Source: Thermopolyspora flexuosa (GTDB taxonomy: Bacteria > Actinomycetota > Actinomycetes > Streptosporangiales > Streptosporangiaceae). Taken from it: 64,000 nt of DNA. The translations under genes and the position numbers were made by a program. Below are positions 8,290 through 17,071 of this stretch, piece by piece. Position 1 is the stretch's first letter. Each line of letters opens with the position of its first letter. The DNA lies in the NCBI RefSeq assembly GCF_006716785.1, contig NZ_VFPQ01000001.1:4216001-4280000 (forward strand), in the 5' to 3' direction. The notes below the pieces were generated by a model, which was not told the origin of the DNA, ran no database searches, and worked only from the letters and a program-made list of their open reading frames with translations.

Positions 8290-9195
8290 TCACAGGATCA
8301 GCGTGAGCCAGTCGCTGTACCGGGCGTCCCGGCCGTGCACCACGTCGTCGAACGCGTGCTTGACGGTCTTGGTCACCGGGCCCTCACCGCCCGCGACCTC
8401 GCGGTTGTCGACCGAGGCGACCCACACGATCCCGGCTGCGGCGTCGCACAGGAACAGCTCGTCGGCCGCGTACAGCTCGGCGCGCATGATGTCGCGGCGC
8501 CGTACCGGGATGCCGAGGTCGGTGGCGAGCCGTTCCACGGTGTCCCGGACGACGTCGGCGTGCCCGCCCGCGGTGTGCGGCGGGGTGACGAGCGCGCCGT
8601 CGGCGACGAGGAAGAGGTCCGCGCCCGTGCACCCGGCGACGTTCCCGCCCGCGTCGAGCAGCACGGCCTCGTCGAACCCGGCCTCGGCCGCCTCGGCCCT
8701 GGCGAGCGCCGCGGTGAGCTGGGCGCCGCTCGCCCGCGCGAGCGTGGGGACGGCCGCGGGGTCGTTGCGCCGCCACGGGCTCGTCATCAGCCGCACCCCG
8801 TCGGCGGTGCGCTCCGGCCACTCCCAGGTGGCGATCGTCACCGAGACCGGGCAGTCCCGGGCGAGCAGGCCCATCCCGCCGTGGCCGCGGTAGACGAGGT
8901 GCCGGATGTGGCAGGAGGAGTGCCCGTTGGCGACGACCGTCATCACCGTCGCCTCGTGCAGCTCGTCGAAGTCGTACGGGATGCGCAGCCCGAGCATCCG
9001 GGCGCTGCGGTAGAGCCGCTCCAGGTGGGCGTCGAGGCGGAAGATGGCGGGCCCGTCCGGCGTGAGATACGCGTTCGTGTCCTCGAGTACGGCGGTGCCG
9101 TAGTGCAGCGCGTGCGTCAGAACGTGGATGCGGGCCTCGTGCCCCGGCACTAACGCCCCGTCCATCCAGATCCTGGCGCCTTCCACCTGCTTCAC
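8290..9195 (-). CDS. Class IV aminotransferase homologue lacking the PLP lysine
   Basis: The 301-residue protein is clearly of the branched-chain aminotransferase fold: WMDGALVPGHEARIHVLTHALHYGTAVLEDT at the N-terminus matches the IlvE opening. However, the AKASGNYLN motif that carries the PLP lysine reads LARASGAQLT, with R154 (codon 8734-8736) in its place. The SEGSGENIF loop is AGCTGADLF, and the usual phosphate-pocket arginine region is also altered. It therefore probably cannot form the internal aldimine and is not a normal IlvE. It may be a PLP-independent enzyme, a binding protein or a decoy. The GTG start at 9195 has a textbook GGAGG. It is convergent with the LCP gene. Confidence 0.75.
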   Translation of the reverse strand: MKQVEGARIWMDGALVPGHEARIHVLTHALHYGTAVLEDTNAYLTPDGPAIFRLDAHLERLYRSARMLGLRIPYDFDELHEATVMTVVANGHSSCHIRHLVYRGHGGMGLLARDCPVSVTIATWEWPERTADGVRLMTSPWRRNDPAAVPTLARASGAQLTAALARAEAAEAGFDEAVLLDAGGNVAGCTGADLFLVADGALVTPPHTAGGHADVVRDTVERLATDLGIPVRRRDIMRAELYAADELFLCDAAAGIVWVASVDNREVAGGEGPVTKTVKHAFDDVVHGRDARYSDWLTLIL

Positions 9196-9399
9196 CGTGC
9201 CTCCAAGGGGGCTGTGTCCGGCCCGGCATTCTCAGCCACGCCGCCACGGCCGGTCAACGACCTTGCCGCCCAGTGGAGAACTGATCGGCGAAGGTAAGAG
9301 AAACCTCGCGCCCGATGGACCGCCGCCTTGCCCCGCGGTCCACGTGCCCTGCCGCGCGACCGCGGGAGCAGCCGTTTCACCGGCCGCGGAGTCCCGGCC

Positions 9400-10716
9400 T
9401 CAGGCGGCCTCCCGGACCCGCCGCAGTTCCCGGGCGGCCTCCAGATCCCGGGCCTGCTCCGGCAGCGCCTCGAGAACCTTCCCCGCCAGATGCCGCCGCG
9501 CGGTCGTCAGGCTACCCGAGCCGACCACGTCGAGCGCACGGCCGAGCCCTGCGGTGACGTCCCGCTCGCGGACCAGGTGTACGGCCTGCATCAGCCGCAG
9601 CAGTGCCACCGGCCCAGGGGTGTCGTCCGGATACCCGCCGATCGCCCGGTCGGCCACCGCGGCGGCCCGCCCGTCCCCGATCAGCGTGCGCACATAGGCC
9701 TCGTGCCAGTCGAGGAAGGCCCCGGCGTGCCCGGACACGAACAGGCTCACCGCCGCGTCCGGGGCGTCGGCGTCCTCCGGAAGGCCCTCCGCGGTACGGA
9801 CGAAGTCCCGGATGGCGGCGCGAGCCGTACCGTGATCACCGCGGGCGGCGGCGAGCTCGGCCCGGACCGTGTGCGCGCGGAACAGCCCGTACGAGGGCGT
9901 CTCGCCGGCGAGCGCGACGGCCTCGTCCACCTGCGTGGCGATCGTCGCCGCGGGCGCCCCGAACCAGCGCAGGTCATCCGCCTCCTTGGCCCGCACCCAC
10001 ACCGCCAGCTCCCGATCACCGGACGCGTCCGCGGCCCGGCGCGCGGCCCGCCACGACAACCGCGCGGCCCGCCGATTCCCCAGATCACCGAACTCGGTGG
10101 CGAGAAGCCCGGACAACCCGGCGCTCACCCGCAGCAGCCCGGCCTGCACCCGCGGCGGATTCCCCCGTTCCAGCAGCCGTGCCACGGCGGCGACGTCGGC
10201 CGCCAGATCCTCCACCAACGCACCGACCGGCCGCCTCACGTTGAGATAGGCGTACTCGGCGACCGTACGCTCCCAGTCGTCGAGATCGACACGCTCATCC
10301 AGTACGCGCTCGATCCGCTCGAGCACGCTCTCGAGCACGGGCATGGGAACCGCCGCGCCCGACCCGATACCGGCGAGCAGGCGGATCGCGTCCCGACGCT
10401 CCACGTCGTCCTCACCACATGCCGAGACCTTCTCCTCGAGACTACCTCCGGCAACCTCGGCGAGCTCGGCCATCGCGGCCCGTAATCCGGCCGCCACGAT
10501 CTCTCCTCGTGCCTCCAGCACCACATCCAGCCGGCCGATCGCCTCGGCGGGCGGCCGCCTTTCACCTCGTTCCCATTTGGCGAGCTGGGAGAAGCTCCAA
10601 TAGGTCTCCCTGGCCAGATCACGCAGGCTCATTCCGCGTGCCTCGCGCCGGCGGCGCACCTCCTCACCGAACGTCTTCCAGGGCGTCTCCCTCCCACCTC
10701 GCGGCGCTCCCGCCAT
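9400..10716 (-). CDS. XRE-family helix-turn-helix regulator with TPR-like sensor region
   Basis: Protein of 438 residues. Residues 10-70 form an XRE/Cro helix-turn-helix (FGEEVRRRREARGMSLRDLARETY, then SQLAKWERGERRPP). The rest is an all-helical, Ala/Arg/Leu-rich region of tetratricopeptide type, common in large actinomycete XRE regulators. The ATG at 10716 has GAGGGG upstream; a longer open frame upstream has no such support. It is divergent from a small HATPase gene, the familiar actinomycete pairing of an XRE regulator with an anti-sigma-type ATPase. An inverted repeat in the shared spacer is the likely operator. The signal sensed is unknown. Confidence 0.8.
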   Translation of the reverse strand: MAGAPRGGRETPWKTFGEEVRRRREARGMSLRDLARETYWSFSQLAKWERGERRPPAEAIGRLDVVLEARGEIVAAGLRAAMAELAEVAGGSLEEKVSACGEDDVERRDAIRLLAGIGSGAAVPMPVLESVLERIERVLDERVDLDDWERTVAEYAYLNVRRPVGALVEDLAADVAAVARLLERGNPPRVQAGLLRVSAGLSGLLATEFGDLGNRRAARLSWRAARRAADASGDRELAVWVRAKEADDLRWFGAPAATIATQVDEAVALAGETPSYGLFRAHTVRAELAAARGDHGTARAAIRDFVRTAEGLPEDADAPDAAVSLFVSGHAGAFLDWHEAYVRTLIGDGRAAAVADRAIGGYPDDTPGPVALLRLMQAVHLVRERDVTAGLGRALDVVGSGSLTTARRHLAGKVLEALPEQARDLEAARELRRVREAA

Positions 10717-10776
10717 GACCCCTCGCAGCGTGTCCCTGTGTCCGCACGAACACGCTTCGCACCTTGTTCGCCACAG

Positions 10777-10793
10777 ATCGTTACACCAACGAT
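10777..10793. promoter_or_regulatory. Inverted repeat ATCGTT-N5-AACGAT in divergent spacer, candidate XRE operator
   Basis: Perfect 6-bp inverted repeat with a 5-base spacer. It lies 61 bases upstream of the XRE regulator start and 47 bases upstream of the ATPase start, a position from which it could control both genes. Confidence 0.4.
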
Positions 10794-10839
10794 TGCTCCG
10801 TCGCAGGCCAAAGCGAGGCATCGGCACCGGGAGTGGTGG

Positions 10840-11307
10840 ATGAACCTGTTCGAGAGCTGGGAAGTCGTGCGGGAGCCCAAGTTCGTCTCCGAGGCCCGCG
10901 ACCGGGCTCGGGGCGTTCTCACGGGGTGGGGCCTCCTCGACGACGACATCCTGCTCATGCTGACGGAGCTCCTCACGAACGCTCTCGTGCACGGCGAGGG
11001 GCGTATCTTCGTCTCACTGTCCTGGAACGCCGAGCAGGGCCGGTTGACCTGCGCGGTCGGCGACGGCGGGAACGCGCCGACCACACCCTGGGACGTGACC
11101 ATGGCGGCGTCGCAGCAGGATGACGATCTCGCCGAGAACGGACGCGGTCTTGCGATCGTCGACATGCTCGCCGACGAGTGGGGTGTCACCTCGGGCCCTG
11201 ACGGCGTTGGGAAGGCCGTCTGGTTCTGCCGGCGACCCGGGGAGCCCGTTGCCTTGCCAGGGGATCACCGCATCACCACTCGATCAACGCCCGGTGCCAC
11301 TGCGTGA
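10840..11307 (+). CDS. ATP-binding protein of the anti-sigma (HATPase_c_2) type
   Basis: Protein of 155 residues with a GHKL ATPase fold: N-box LTELLTNALVHGEG, G1 box AVGDGG and G2 box ENGRGLAIVDMLAD. It resembles SpoIIAB/RsbW-type serine kinases, but many actinomycete members are orphan and of unknown target. The ATG at 10840 follows GGGAGTGG. Its 3' end overlaps the converging tetR gene by 35 bases, so the two transcripts can pair. It is divergent from the XRE regulator and probably acts in the same circuit. Confidence 0.78.
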   Translation: MNLFESWEVVREPKFVSEARDRARGVLTGWGLLDDDILLMLTELLTNALVHGEGRIFVSLSWNAEQGRLTCAVGDGGNAPTTPWDVTMAASQQDDDLAENGRGLAIVDMLADEWGVTSGPDGVGKAVWFCRRPGEPVALPGDHRITTRSTPGATA

Positions 11308-11881
11308 CGATGGCTTCGAGCAGGGTGTCGCGGTCGCGGCCGTCGGGTGGGGTGAGCATGACGCCGTGGATCTGGGCCTGCACCCCCTGTACGGCGAGCA
11401 GGGCGGCGGCCTCGGGGTCGGAGCGGGCGACGCCCAGGCGGCGCAGGTGGGCGGCGAGGGATGTGGCGAGGGCGAGTTCGGTGGCGCGGAACCGGGCCAC
11501 CAGGTCCGGTGTGCGCGGGGCCTGGTCGAACAGGAGGCGGTGCAGGGTGGGACGGGTGGTGTGGAGGGCGGCGACGCGGTGGACGAGGTCGTGAAGGAGG
11601 CGGGGCAGCGGGGGTTCCTCGGCGGCGGCGCGGGCGAGCGCCGCGGTGACCTCGGCGGCGGTGGCCTCGAGGTGCTGCACGGCGAGGGACCACAGCAGGG
11701 CGTCCTTGTTCGGGAAGTACTGGTACAGGGTGCCGATCGACACGCCGGCACGCTCGGCGATCTTGTTGGTGGTGGTCGCGGCGTAGCCGTACCGGTCGAA
11801 AAGCTGAGCGGCCGCCTCCTCGATCGCCGCGACGGTCTCGCGGGAGCGCTGTTGACGAGGGCGTTTGCGCGGGGTGCTCAC
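11273..11881 (-). CDS. TetR-family transcriptional regulator
   Basis: Protein of about 202 residues. The N-terminal helix-turn-helix is typical: RETVAAIEEAAAQLFDRYGY, then TTNKIAERAGVSIGTLYQYF with the FPNKDALL ending. The C-terminal half is a helical ligand and dimer domain. I prefer the GTG at 11881 (STPRKRPRQQRSRET), which has TGGAGCC upstream; the ATG at 11923 would add 14 residues without a ribosome site. The gene is divergent from a CPBP protease gene, and the spacer carries a 14-bp perfect palindrome, so local repression and autoregulation are likely. Confidence 0.85.
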   Translation of the reverse strand: MSTPRKRPRQQRSRETVAAIEEAAAQLFDRYGYAATTTNKIAERAGVSIGTLYQYFPNKDALLWSLAVQHLEATAAEVTAALARAAAEEPPLPRLLHDLVHRVAALHTTRPTLHRLLFDQAPRTPDLVARFRATELALATSLAAHLRRLGVARSDPEAAALLAVQGVQAQIHGVMLTPPDGRDRDTLLEAIVTQWHRALIEW

Positions 11882-11948
11882 GTGGCTCCAATGCGAGTAC
11901 CGGAAGGCGTGGATCGAACGCATTATTTCCGTTGAGCGCGCTCGCCTT

Positions 11949-11962
11949 GGTTCGGCCGAACC
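11949..11962. promoter_or_regulatory. Perfect 14-bp palindrome GGTTCGGCCGAACC, candidate TetR operator
   Basis: Fully self-complementary sequence in the tetR/CPBP divergent spacer, 42 bases before the CPBP start and 68 before the tetR start. Size and position fit a TetR-family operator. Confidence 0.5.
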
Positions 11963-12003
11963 GTTCCCGCCGCATCTCCCATCCGACCGAGCGGAGGCGT
12001 TTC

Positions 12004-12744
12004 GTGCTGCCCGAACTCGCCGCCTACGGCCTTCGCGTCCTGCCCGGGCTGCTGCTCATCGGCGGCTGTTTCGCGCTGGCGCGCGGCGAACGCGATCCCC
12101 TGCTGCGGATCGTGACGCTCATCCTCGCCTTCGTGCTCGTGCGGGACGCGATGACCCCGATGGGCTTCTGGACGTTCGGGGTCGCGGGCGGGGTGGTGCC
12201 GTGGCTGCGGTTCGTGAACGACGGCACGGTCCTCGTCACGTTCGGAGTGGTCTCGCTCGCGTTCGTCGCCGGGGTGCTGCGGCTCGACCGCGAGCTGCGC
12301 GCGCCGGTGGCCTGGGGCCGGTTCGACGTGCGCACCCTGGCCCTGGGAATCGGGGGCGGGGTGCTGGTCGCGGCCCCGGTGCTGCTGGGCCGGCGGTTGT
12401 GGGCGCACGACTCCGCGCCCGGCGTGCCGGCCGGGCTGCTCGCGGCGCTGCTCTTCCTCGCGCTCGCGGGCAACTTCGCCGAGGAGGTGCTGTTCCGCGG
12501 CCTGCTCCAGGGTCGGCTGGAGCGCACGGCCGGCCCGGTCCGGGCCGCCGCGCTCTCGGCGCTGCTCTTCGCCGCCTGCCACGTCTTCCTCGCCACGACC
12601 GTCACGGACGTCGGCCTGCCGCTGCTCGCATTCACCTTGTACGAAGGGGCCATCTGTGCTCTTGTGCGGATGCGCCGGGGTGTCGTTCCCGCGGCCCTGA
12701 GCCACGGCCTCGGGATATTCCTGATCGCGAGTGGCGTCCTCTGA
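12004..12744 (+). CDS. CPBP-family intramembrane glutamic protease
   Basis: Protein of 246 residues with about seven membrane helices. The active-site motif EEVLFRG (EExxxR) lies at about residue 160, with the later histidines in AACHVFLA and LSHGLGIF. Such proteases of the Rce1/CAAX type act inside the membrane in protein processing or self-immunity to bacteriocins. The GTG at 12004 sits 6 bases after GGAGG and is the supported start; an upstream extension to 11932 would run across the palindrome. It is probably controlled by the divergent TetR regulator. The substrate is unknown. Confidence 0.82.
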   Translation: MLPELAAYGLRVLPGLLLIGGCFALARGERDPLLRIVTLILAFVLVRDAMTPMGFWTFGVAGGVVPWLRFVNDGTVLVTFGVVSLAFVAGVLRLDRELRAPVAWGRFDVRTLALGIGGGVLVAAPVLLGRRLWAHDSAPGVPAGLLAALLFLALAGNFAEEVLFRGLLQGRLERTAGPVRAAALSALLFAACHVFLATTVTDVGLPLLAFTLYEGAICALVRMRRGVVPAALSHGLGIFLIASGVL

Positions 12745-12902
12745 CCGCCTGCCCTCGTGACCGGCCCGCTTCCTCCTTTCGTAGGATGCTTCGGACGATT
12801 TCCGTACGGCTCGCCCGTTTCGGCCCGCCAGACGTGCGTTCATGGACCCGTCGCACGTGACGCGCCGCCGCGCTCGGTCGCGAACCTCCGCGAGGGAGTC
12901 CC

Positions 12903-13547
12903 ATGAACCTGCTCAACGGTCATCACGCGCCCACGACCGCCCTCGATGGCGGCACGGTATTCGATCCGCTGCTGCTGTTCGTGATCGTGGGCTGTGAGGT
13001 CGCGTTCTGGGTGTTCCTCCTGGCGGGGCTGTTCGCCCGGTACGCGCTCCGGCGCCGGCGGCTCGGCGGGGTCCTGCTGGTCTGTGTGCCGCTCGTGGAC
13101 CTCGTGCTGGTCGTGGTCTCGCTGCTGGATCTGCGGCGCGGCGGCGAGCCCGGGCTGTCGCACGGCCTCGCCGCGGTGTATCTCGGGGTCAGCGTCGCCT
13201 TCGGCCCGGCGCTGGTGCGCCGTACGGACGCCTGGTTCGCCCACCGGTTCGAGGGGAGGCCACGGCCGCCCCGCCCGCGGGGGCGTGAGGCGGTGCGGCA
13301 CGAGTGGCGGATGTGGGGACGGTGGGCGGCCGCCACGGCGATCTCCAACGGGGTCGCGCTGGTGATGTCCCTCGCCGCCGTGGCGGATGCGGATACCGGG
13401 GTGCTGTGGGACCTCCCGCTCCGGATGGTCCAAGTCGCCGTGGTCTGGCTGGTCGGCTGGCCGCTGCGGCTGACGCTCTTCCCGCCGCCGGAGCCGGAGG
13501 AGGACGCGGGCGAACGGCGGCCCGGGCGCGTCCGTACCGGTGTCTGA
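12903..13547 (+). CDS. Integral membrane protein of unknown function
   Basis: I do not recognise this 214-residue protein. It has hydrophobic segments at about residues 20-45, 55-78, 88-107, 140-162 and 172-193, a basic loop around residues 108-138 (RRTDAWFAHRFEGRPRPP), and a charged tail. The ATG at 12903 follows GAGGGAG. It stands 158 bases after the CPBP gene and converges on a two-component system with only 5 bases between stops. No enzymatic motif is seen. The layout resembles small permease-like or regulatory membrane proteins, but nothing allows a function call. Confidence 0.65.
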   Translation: MNLLNGHHAPTTALDGGTVFDPLLLFVIVGCEVAFWVFLLAGLFARYALRRRRLGGVLLVCVPLVDLVLVVVSLLDLRRGGEPGLSHGLAAVYLGVSVAFGPALVRRTDAWFAHRFEGRPRPPRPRGREAVRHEWRMWGRWAAATAISNGVALVMSLAAVADADTGVLWDLPLRMVQVAVVWLVGWPLRLTLFPPPEPEEDAGERRPGRVRTGV

Positions 13548-13552
13548 GAGCG

Positions 13553-14197
13553 TCAGCCGTCCAACAGCCCGGACTCCTGGGCGAGGATCGCCGCCTGGAC
13601 GCGGGAGCGCAGCTCCAGCTTGGCGAGCACCTTCGACACGTGGGTCTTCACGGTGGTCTCGCCGATGAACAGCCTGGCGGCGATCTGGGCGTTCGACATG
13701 CCCATGCCGATGCAGCGCAGCACCTCGCGCTCCCGTTCGGTGAGCCGGCTCAGGTCCGGGGCGGGCTTCGCCGGGGCGGTCCGCGCGAACGCGTCGATGA
13801 GCCGCCGGGTGACCTGCGGGGCGAGCACGCCCTCCCCCGCGGCCACCAGCCGCACGGCCTCCACCAGCCGTGGCGCCTCCACCGACTTGAGCAGGAAACC
13901 GGCGGCCCCGGCCCGCAGCGCCCCGTACACGTACTCGTCGAGGTCGAAGGTGGTGAGCACGAGCACCTGGGCCAGCCCTTCGCCGACCAGGACGCGGGTG
14001 GCGGCGACGCCGTCCATGCCGGGCATGCGGACGTCCATCAGCACCACGTCCGGCCGCAGCGCCCGCGCCTGGCGGATGGCCGAGGCCCCGTCGGCGGCCT
14101 CCCCCACCACCTCGATGCCGGGCTGGTTGTTCAGCAGCAGCGCCAGCCCGGCCCGGATCGCGGCGTGGTCGTCGGCCAGCAGTACCTTGATCGTCAT
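13553..14197 (-). CDS. NarL/LuxR-type response regulator
   Basis: Protein of 214 residues. The receiver domain has the acidic pocket D9-D10, the phosphoacceptor D55 (VVLMDVRMPGMDG) and the lysine in GAAGFLLKS. The C-terminal LuxR helix-turn-helix (LTEREREVLRCIGMGMSNAQIAARL) is at about 150-205. It is coupled to the upstream sensor kinase by an ATGA overlap (14194-14197). It should activate promoters when phosphorylated by that kinase. The signal is not readable. The direct neighbour, a membrane protein on the other strand, is a possible but unproved target. Confidence 0.9.
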   Translation of the reverse strand: MTIKVLLADDHAAIRAGLALLLNNQPGIEVVGEAADGASAIRQARALRPDVVLMDVRMPGMDGVAATRVLVGEGLAQVLVLTTFDLDEYVYGALRAGAAGFLLKSVEAPRLVEAVRLVAAGEGVLAPQVTRRLIDAFARTAPAKPAPDLSRLTEREREVLRCIGMGMSNAQIAARLFIGETTVKTHVSKVLAKLELRSRVQAAILAQESGLLDG

Positions 14198-15414
14198 GCC
14201 CGCACCCCCGCCAGCGGCAGTACGGCGCGCACCAGCCAGCCCTGCCCCGACGGGCCGGCCACGAGGCTTCCCCCGACCGCCATGGCGCGCTCCCGCATGT
14301 TCGACAGGCCCGCGCCGGTGCCCGGACCGCGATCGGCCCCGGCGGGCAGCTCGTTGACCACCTCGACGGTGAGCGCACCGTCGGCGACGCGGAGGTCCAT
14401 CCGGGCGCGGGCCCCTGGCGCGTGTTTCATCACGTTCGTCAACGCCTCCTGCGCGATCCGGTACGCGGTGAGATCGACCGCGGTCGGCAGCGCGGTCGAG
14501 TCGCCGAGCTCCGAGCGGACCTCGATGTCGAGGCCGCTCGCCCGCGCCGACTCGACCAGCGTGCCGAGCTCGGACAGCCCGGCCGGGACGACCGCCTCCC
14601 CCGTGTCGTCCTCGTCCGCGCCGGGACTGTCCGCCCGCAGCAGTTCGATCATCGCGCGCATCTCCTCCAGCGCGCGCACGCTGTTCTCCCGGACCGAGGC
14701 GAGCACCGCGCGCTGGGTCTCGGGGGAGGCGTCGGTGAGGTTGAGCGCGGCCTCGGACTGGATCGCGATCGCGGACAGGTGTCCCGCGATCACGTCGTGC
14801 AGGTCGCGGGCGAGCCGGGCGCGCTCGGCCGCCACGGCCGCCCGCCGGTCCAGCTCGGCGATCCGGGCGAGCTGCTCGGCGTTGACGCGTTCGGCCTCGG
14901 CGATCTCCATGTGCTGCCGGACGCTCGTCGCCCACCACGCGGAGATGCCGAGAAGGGGCACGAGCGCCACCCCGGTCAGCATGACGAGGATCGGCGCCGT
15001 CCCGGACGCCGCGCCGATGCCGAGCAGCGCGACCGCGGTCAGCGCCAGGATCGTGACGAGGATCCGGCCGGACCGCCGCGGGCCGTACAGCACAGCCGAG
15101 TAGACGAGGTCGCTGAACACGAGCAGCACGGCCAGGCTCGGCCCGATGAGGCCGTCGGCGACCACGATCACGAACCCGGCGACGAGCGCGCCGATCGGCG
15201 CCTTCCGCCGGAACACCTGCACGACGCAGATGCCCCCGAACAGCGCGATCCGCACCCACTCCGGCACGGTGAGCCCGGTCAGGAACAGCGCGAGCCAGTT
15301 GAGCGGGTAGGCGATCACGCCGATCCCGGCCGAGCTCACGGCGATGAGGACGTCCTGCCACACCGCCGGCAGGCTCCGCCACCACGTGACCACGGCCGTG
15401 CTGTGACGAGGCAC
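14194..15414 (-). CDS. NarL-type sensor histidine kinase (HisKA_3)
   Basis: Protein of about 406 residues. The N-terminal 170 residues form about six membrane helices without a large extracellular loop, so it probably senses a membrane or intramembrane signal, as kinases of the DesK/LiaS type do. The phosphoacceptor helix reads RARLARDLHDVIAGHLSAIA, and the HATPase has the N-box AYRIAQEALTNVMKHA and the G box GAGLSNMRERA. I chose the GTG at 15414 (PRHSTAVVTWW) because it directly precedes the first helix; the frame stays open upstream. It is translationally coupled to its response regulator. Confidence 0.88.
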   Translation of the reverse strand: MPRHSTAVVTWWRSLPAVWQDVLIAVSSAGIGVIAYPLNWLALFLTGLTVPEWVRIALFGGICVVQVFRRKAPIGALVAGFVIVVADGLIGPSLAVLLVFSDLVYSAVLYGPRRSGRILVTILALTAVALLGIGAASGTAPILVMLTGVALVPLLGISAWWATSVRQHMEIAEAERVNAEQLARIAELDRRAAVAAERARLARDLHDVIAGHLSAIAIQSEAALNLTDASPETQRAVLASVRENSVRALEEMRAMIELLRADSPGADEDDTGEAVVPAGLSELGTLVESARASGLDIEVRSELGDSTALPTAVDLTAYRIAQEALTNVMKHAPGARARMDLRVADGALTVEVVNELPAGADRGPGTGAGLSNMRERAMAVGGSLVAGPSGQGWLVRAVLPLAGVRA

Positions 15415-15582
15415 GCCACCATCCCACCACGGCCGGCCGCGTCCGCCCATCCGCCGAAATGAGGACCCGCCATCCTCCCGGCCGCCGATGCGCCCGGCAG
15501 GCCGTACCAGGCCGGGTCGGGTACGGCCCGGCACCGGCGGCCGCGGAACGGTACGCGTGCCGATCCGGGCCATGACACGGCC

Positions 15583-15615
15583 AACCCCGCCTCCGGCGAC
15601 GCGACAGGCGGGGTT
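15583..15615 (-). terminator. Stem-loop terminator of the acyl-CoA dehydrogenase gene
   Basis: Perfect 10-bp stem AACCCCGCCT / AGGCGGGGTT with a 13-base loop, starting 25 bases beyond the stop of the leftward gene that ends at 15641. A second, weaker stem (GGCCGTACC / GGTACGGCC, 15500-15528) follows. The strong GC stem without a long T-run is usual in actinomycetes. Confidence 0.6.
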
Positions 15616-15640
15616 CGCCAAGCGATGTCCGCTGAGCGGC

Positions 15641-16804
15641 CTACTTGAGCAGCTGGCGGGCCATCACCATGCGCTGGATCTGGTTGGTGCCCTCGTAGAT
15701 CTGGGTGATCTTGGCGTCGCGCATCATGCGCTCGACCGGGAAGTCGTTGGTGTACCCGTAGCCGCCGAGGAGCTGGACCGCGTCGGTGGTGATCTCCATG
15801 GCGGCGTCGGAGGCGGCGCACTTGGCGGCGCTGGAGAAGAAGGTGAGGTCCTCCACCTTCTCGCCGCGCATGGCACGCTCCGACCTGGCCGCGGCGGCGT
15901 AGGTGAGCTGGCGGGCGGCCTCGAGCTTCATCGCCATGTCGGCGAGCATGAACTGCACGCCCTGGAACTCGGCGATCGCCTTGCCGAACTGCTTGCGCTC
16001 CTTGACGTACCCGAGGGCGTAGTCGAGCGCGCCCTGGGCGATGCCGATCGCCTGGGCGGCGATCGTGATCCGGGTGTGGTCGAGGGTGGCGAGCGCGGTC
16101 TTGAAGCCGGTGCCGGGCTCGCCGATCATGCGCCAGGCCGGGATGCGGCAGTCGTCGAAGTACAGCTCACAGGTGGGCGAGCCCTTGATGCCGAGCTTCT
16201 TCTCCGGGGCGCCGACCGAGAAGCCGGGGTCGTCCTTCTCCACCACGAAGGCCGAGATGCCCCGGGCGCCGGCCCCGGGCTCGGTGACGGCCATCACCGT
16301 GTAGTACGTCGACACGCCCGCGTTGGTGATCCACCGCTTGGTGCCGTTGAGCACGTAGTGGTCGCCGTCCCGCACCGCCGTGGTGCGCATGGCCGCGGCG
16401 TCGGAGCCCGCCTCGGGCTCGGAGAGCGCGTACGAGAACATCGCCTCGCCGCGGGCGACCGGCGGCAGGTAGCGCTGCTTGAGCTCCTCGGACCCCGACA
16501 GCAGCAGCGGTACGGTGCCGAGCTTGTTGACGGCGGGTATGAGGGAGGTCGAGGCGCACGCGCGGGCCACCTCTTCGATCACGATCACCGCCGCGAGGGC
16601 GTCACCGCCCGCCCCGCCGTACTCCTCGGGGATGTGGATGGCGTGCATGTCCGCCTCCACCAGGGCCTGGTAGACGTCCCACGGGAACTCTCCGGTCCGG
16701 TCGACCTCCGCGGCCCGCGGGGCGATCTTGTCCTCGGCGAGGGCCCGGATCGCCTGCCGGAGCATGGTGTGTTCCTCGAGGGGTGCATACAGAGGGAAGC
16801 TCAT
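15641..16804 (-). CDS. Acyl-CoA dehydrogenase
   Basis: Protein of 387 residues, full length for the family. The FAD- and substrate-site signatures are present: MFSYALSEPEAGSDAAAMRT, the FAD-contacting W in KRWITNAG, and the C-terminal signature QLLGGYGYTNDFPVERMMRDAKITQIYEGT, in which the glutamate of YEGT is the catalytic base of short-chain enzymes. It oxidises acyl-CoA to enoyl-CoA with electrons passed to ETF. The ATG at 16804 (MSFPLYAPLEEH) is the only start in keeping with family length. It is a single gene with its own terminator, divergent from the UDP-glucose dehydrogenase gene. Chain-length preference cannot be told. Confidence 0.9.
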   Translation of the reverse strand: MSFPLYAPLEEHTMLRQAIRALAEDKIAPRAAEVDRTGEFPWDVYQALVEADMHAIHIPEEYGGAGGDALAAVIVIEEVARACASTSLIPAVNKLGTVPLLLSGSEELKQRYLPPVARGEAMFSYALSEPEAGSDAAAMRTTAVRDGDHYVLNGTKRWITNAGVSTYYTVMAVTEPGAGARGISAFVVEKDDPGFSVGAPEKKLGIKGSPTCELYFDDCRIPAWRMIGEPGTGFKTALATLDHTRITIAAQAIGIAQGALDYALGYVKERKQFGKAIAEFQGVQFMLADMAMKLEAARQLTYAAAARSERAMRGEKVEDLTFFSSAAKCAASDAAMEITTDAVQLLGGYGYTNDFPVERMMRDAKITQIYEGTNQIQRMVMARQLLK

Positions 16805-17071
16805 AACCAGATGGTAGGACGTCCAACAATCGCAGTCCCCACCGGGACCGAACAAGTTTCGGTTTTCTTGACGCGAGCGCGCTCCGGGATCGCGGCCGGG
16901 CCCGCCGGGGTGGGCCGGTAGCATGCCTCGGCAACGCGCGCGCGATTATGGGACTTAGTCACGATCACGGGTAAAGGTGGTCGAGCCGGACGCGGTGGGA
17001 GGACGACACGCGGCCTCCACGCCGGTACGGCGAGGCGGACCAGACCCGCGGAGGGAAGGGAAGGAGCGCTC

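Noticed and set aside
8290-9195. Calling this gene ilvE
   Set aside because: The PLP lysine and the carboxylate-binding loop are altered, so normal branched-chain transamination is unlikely.
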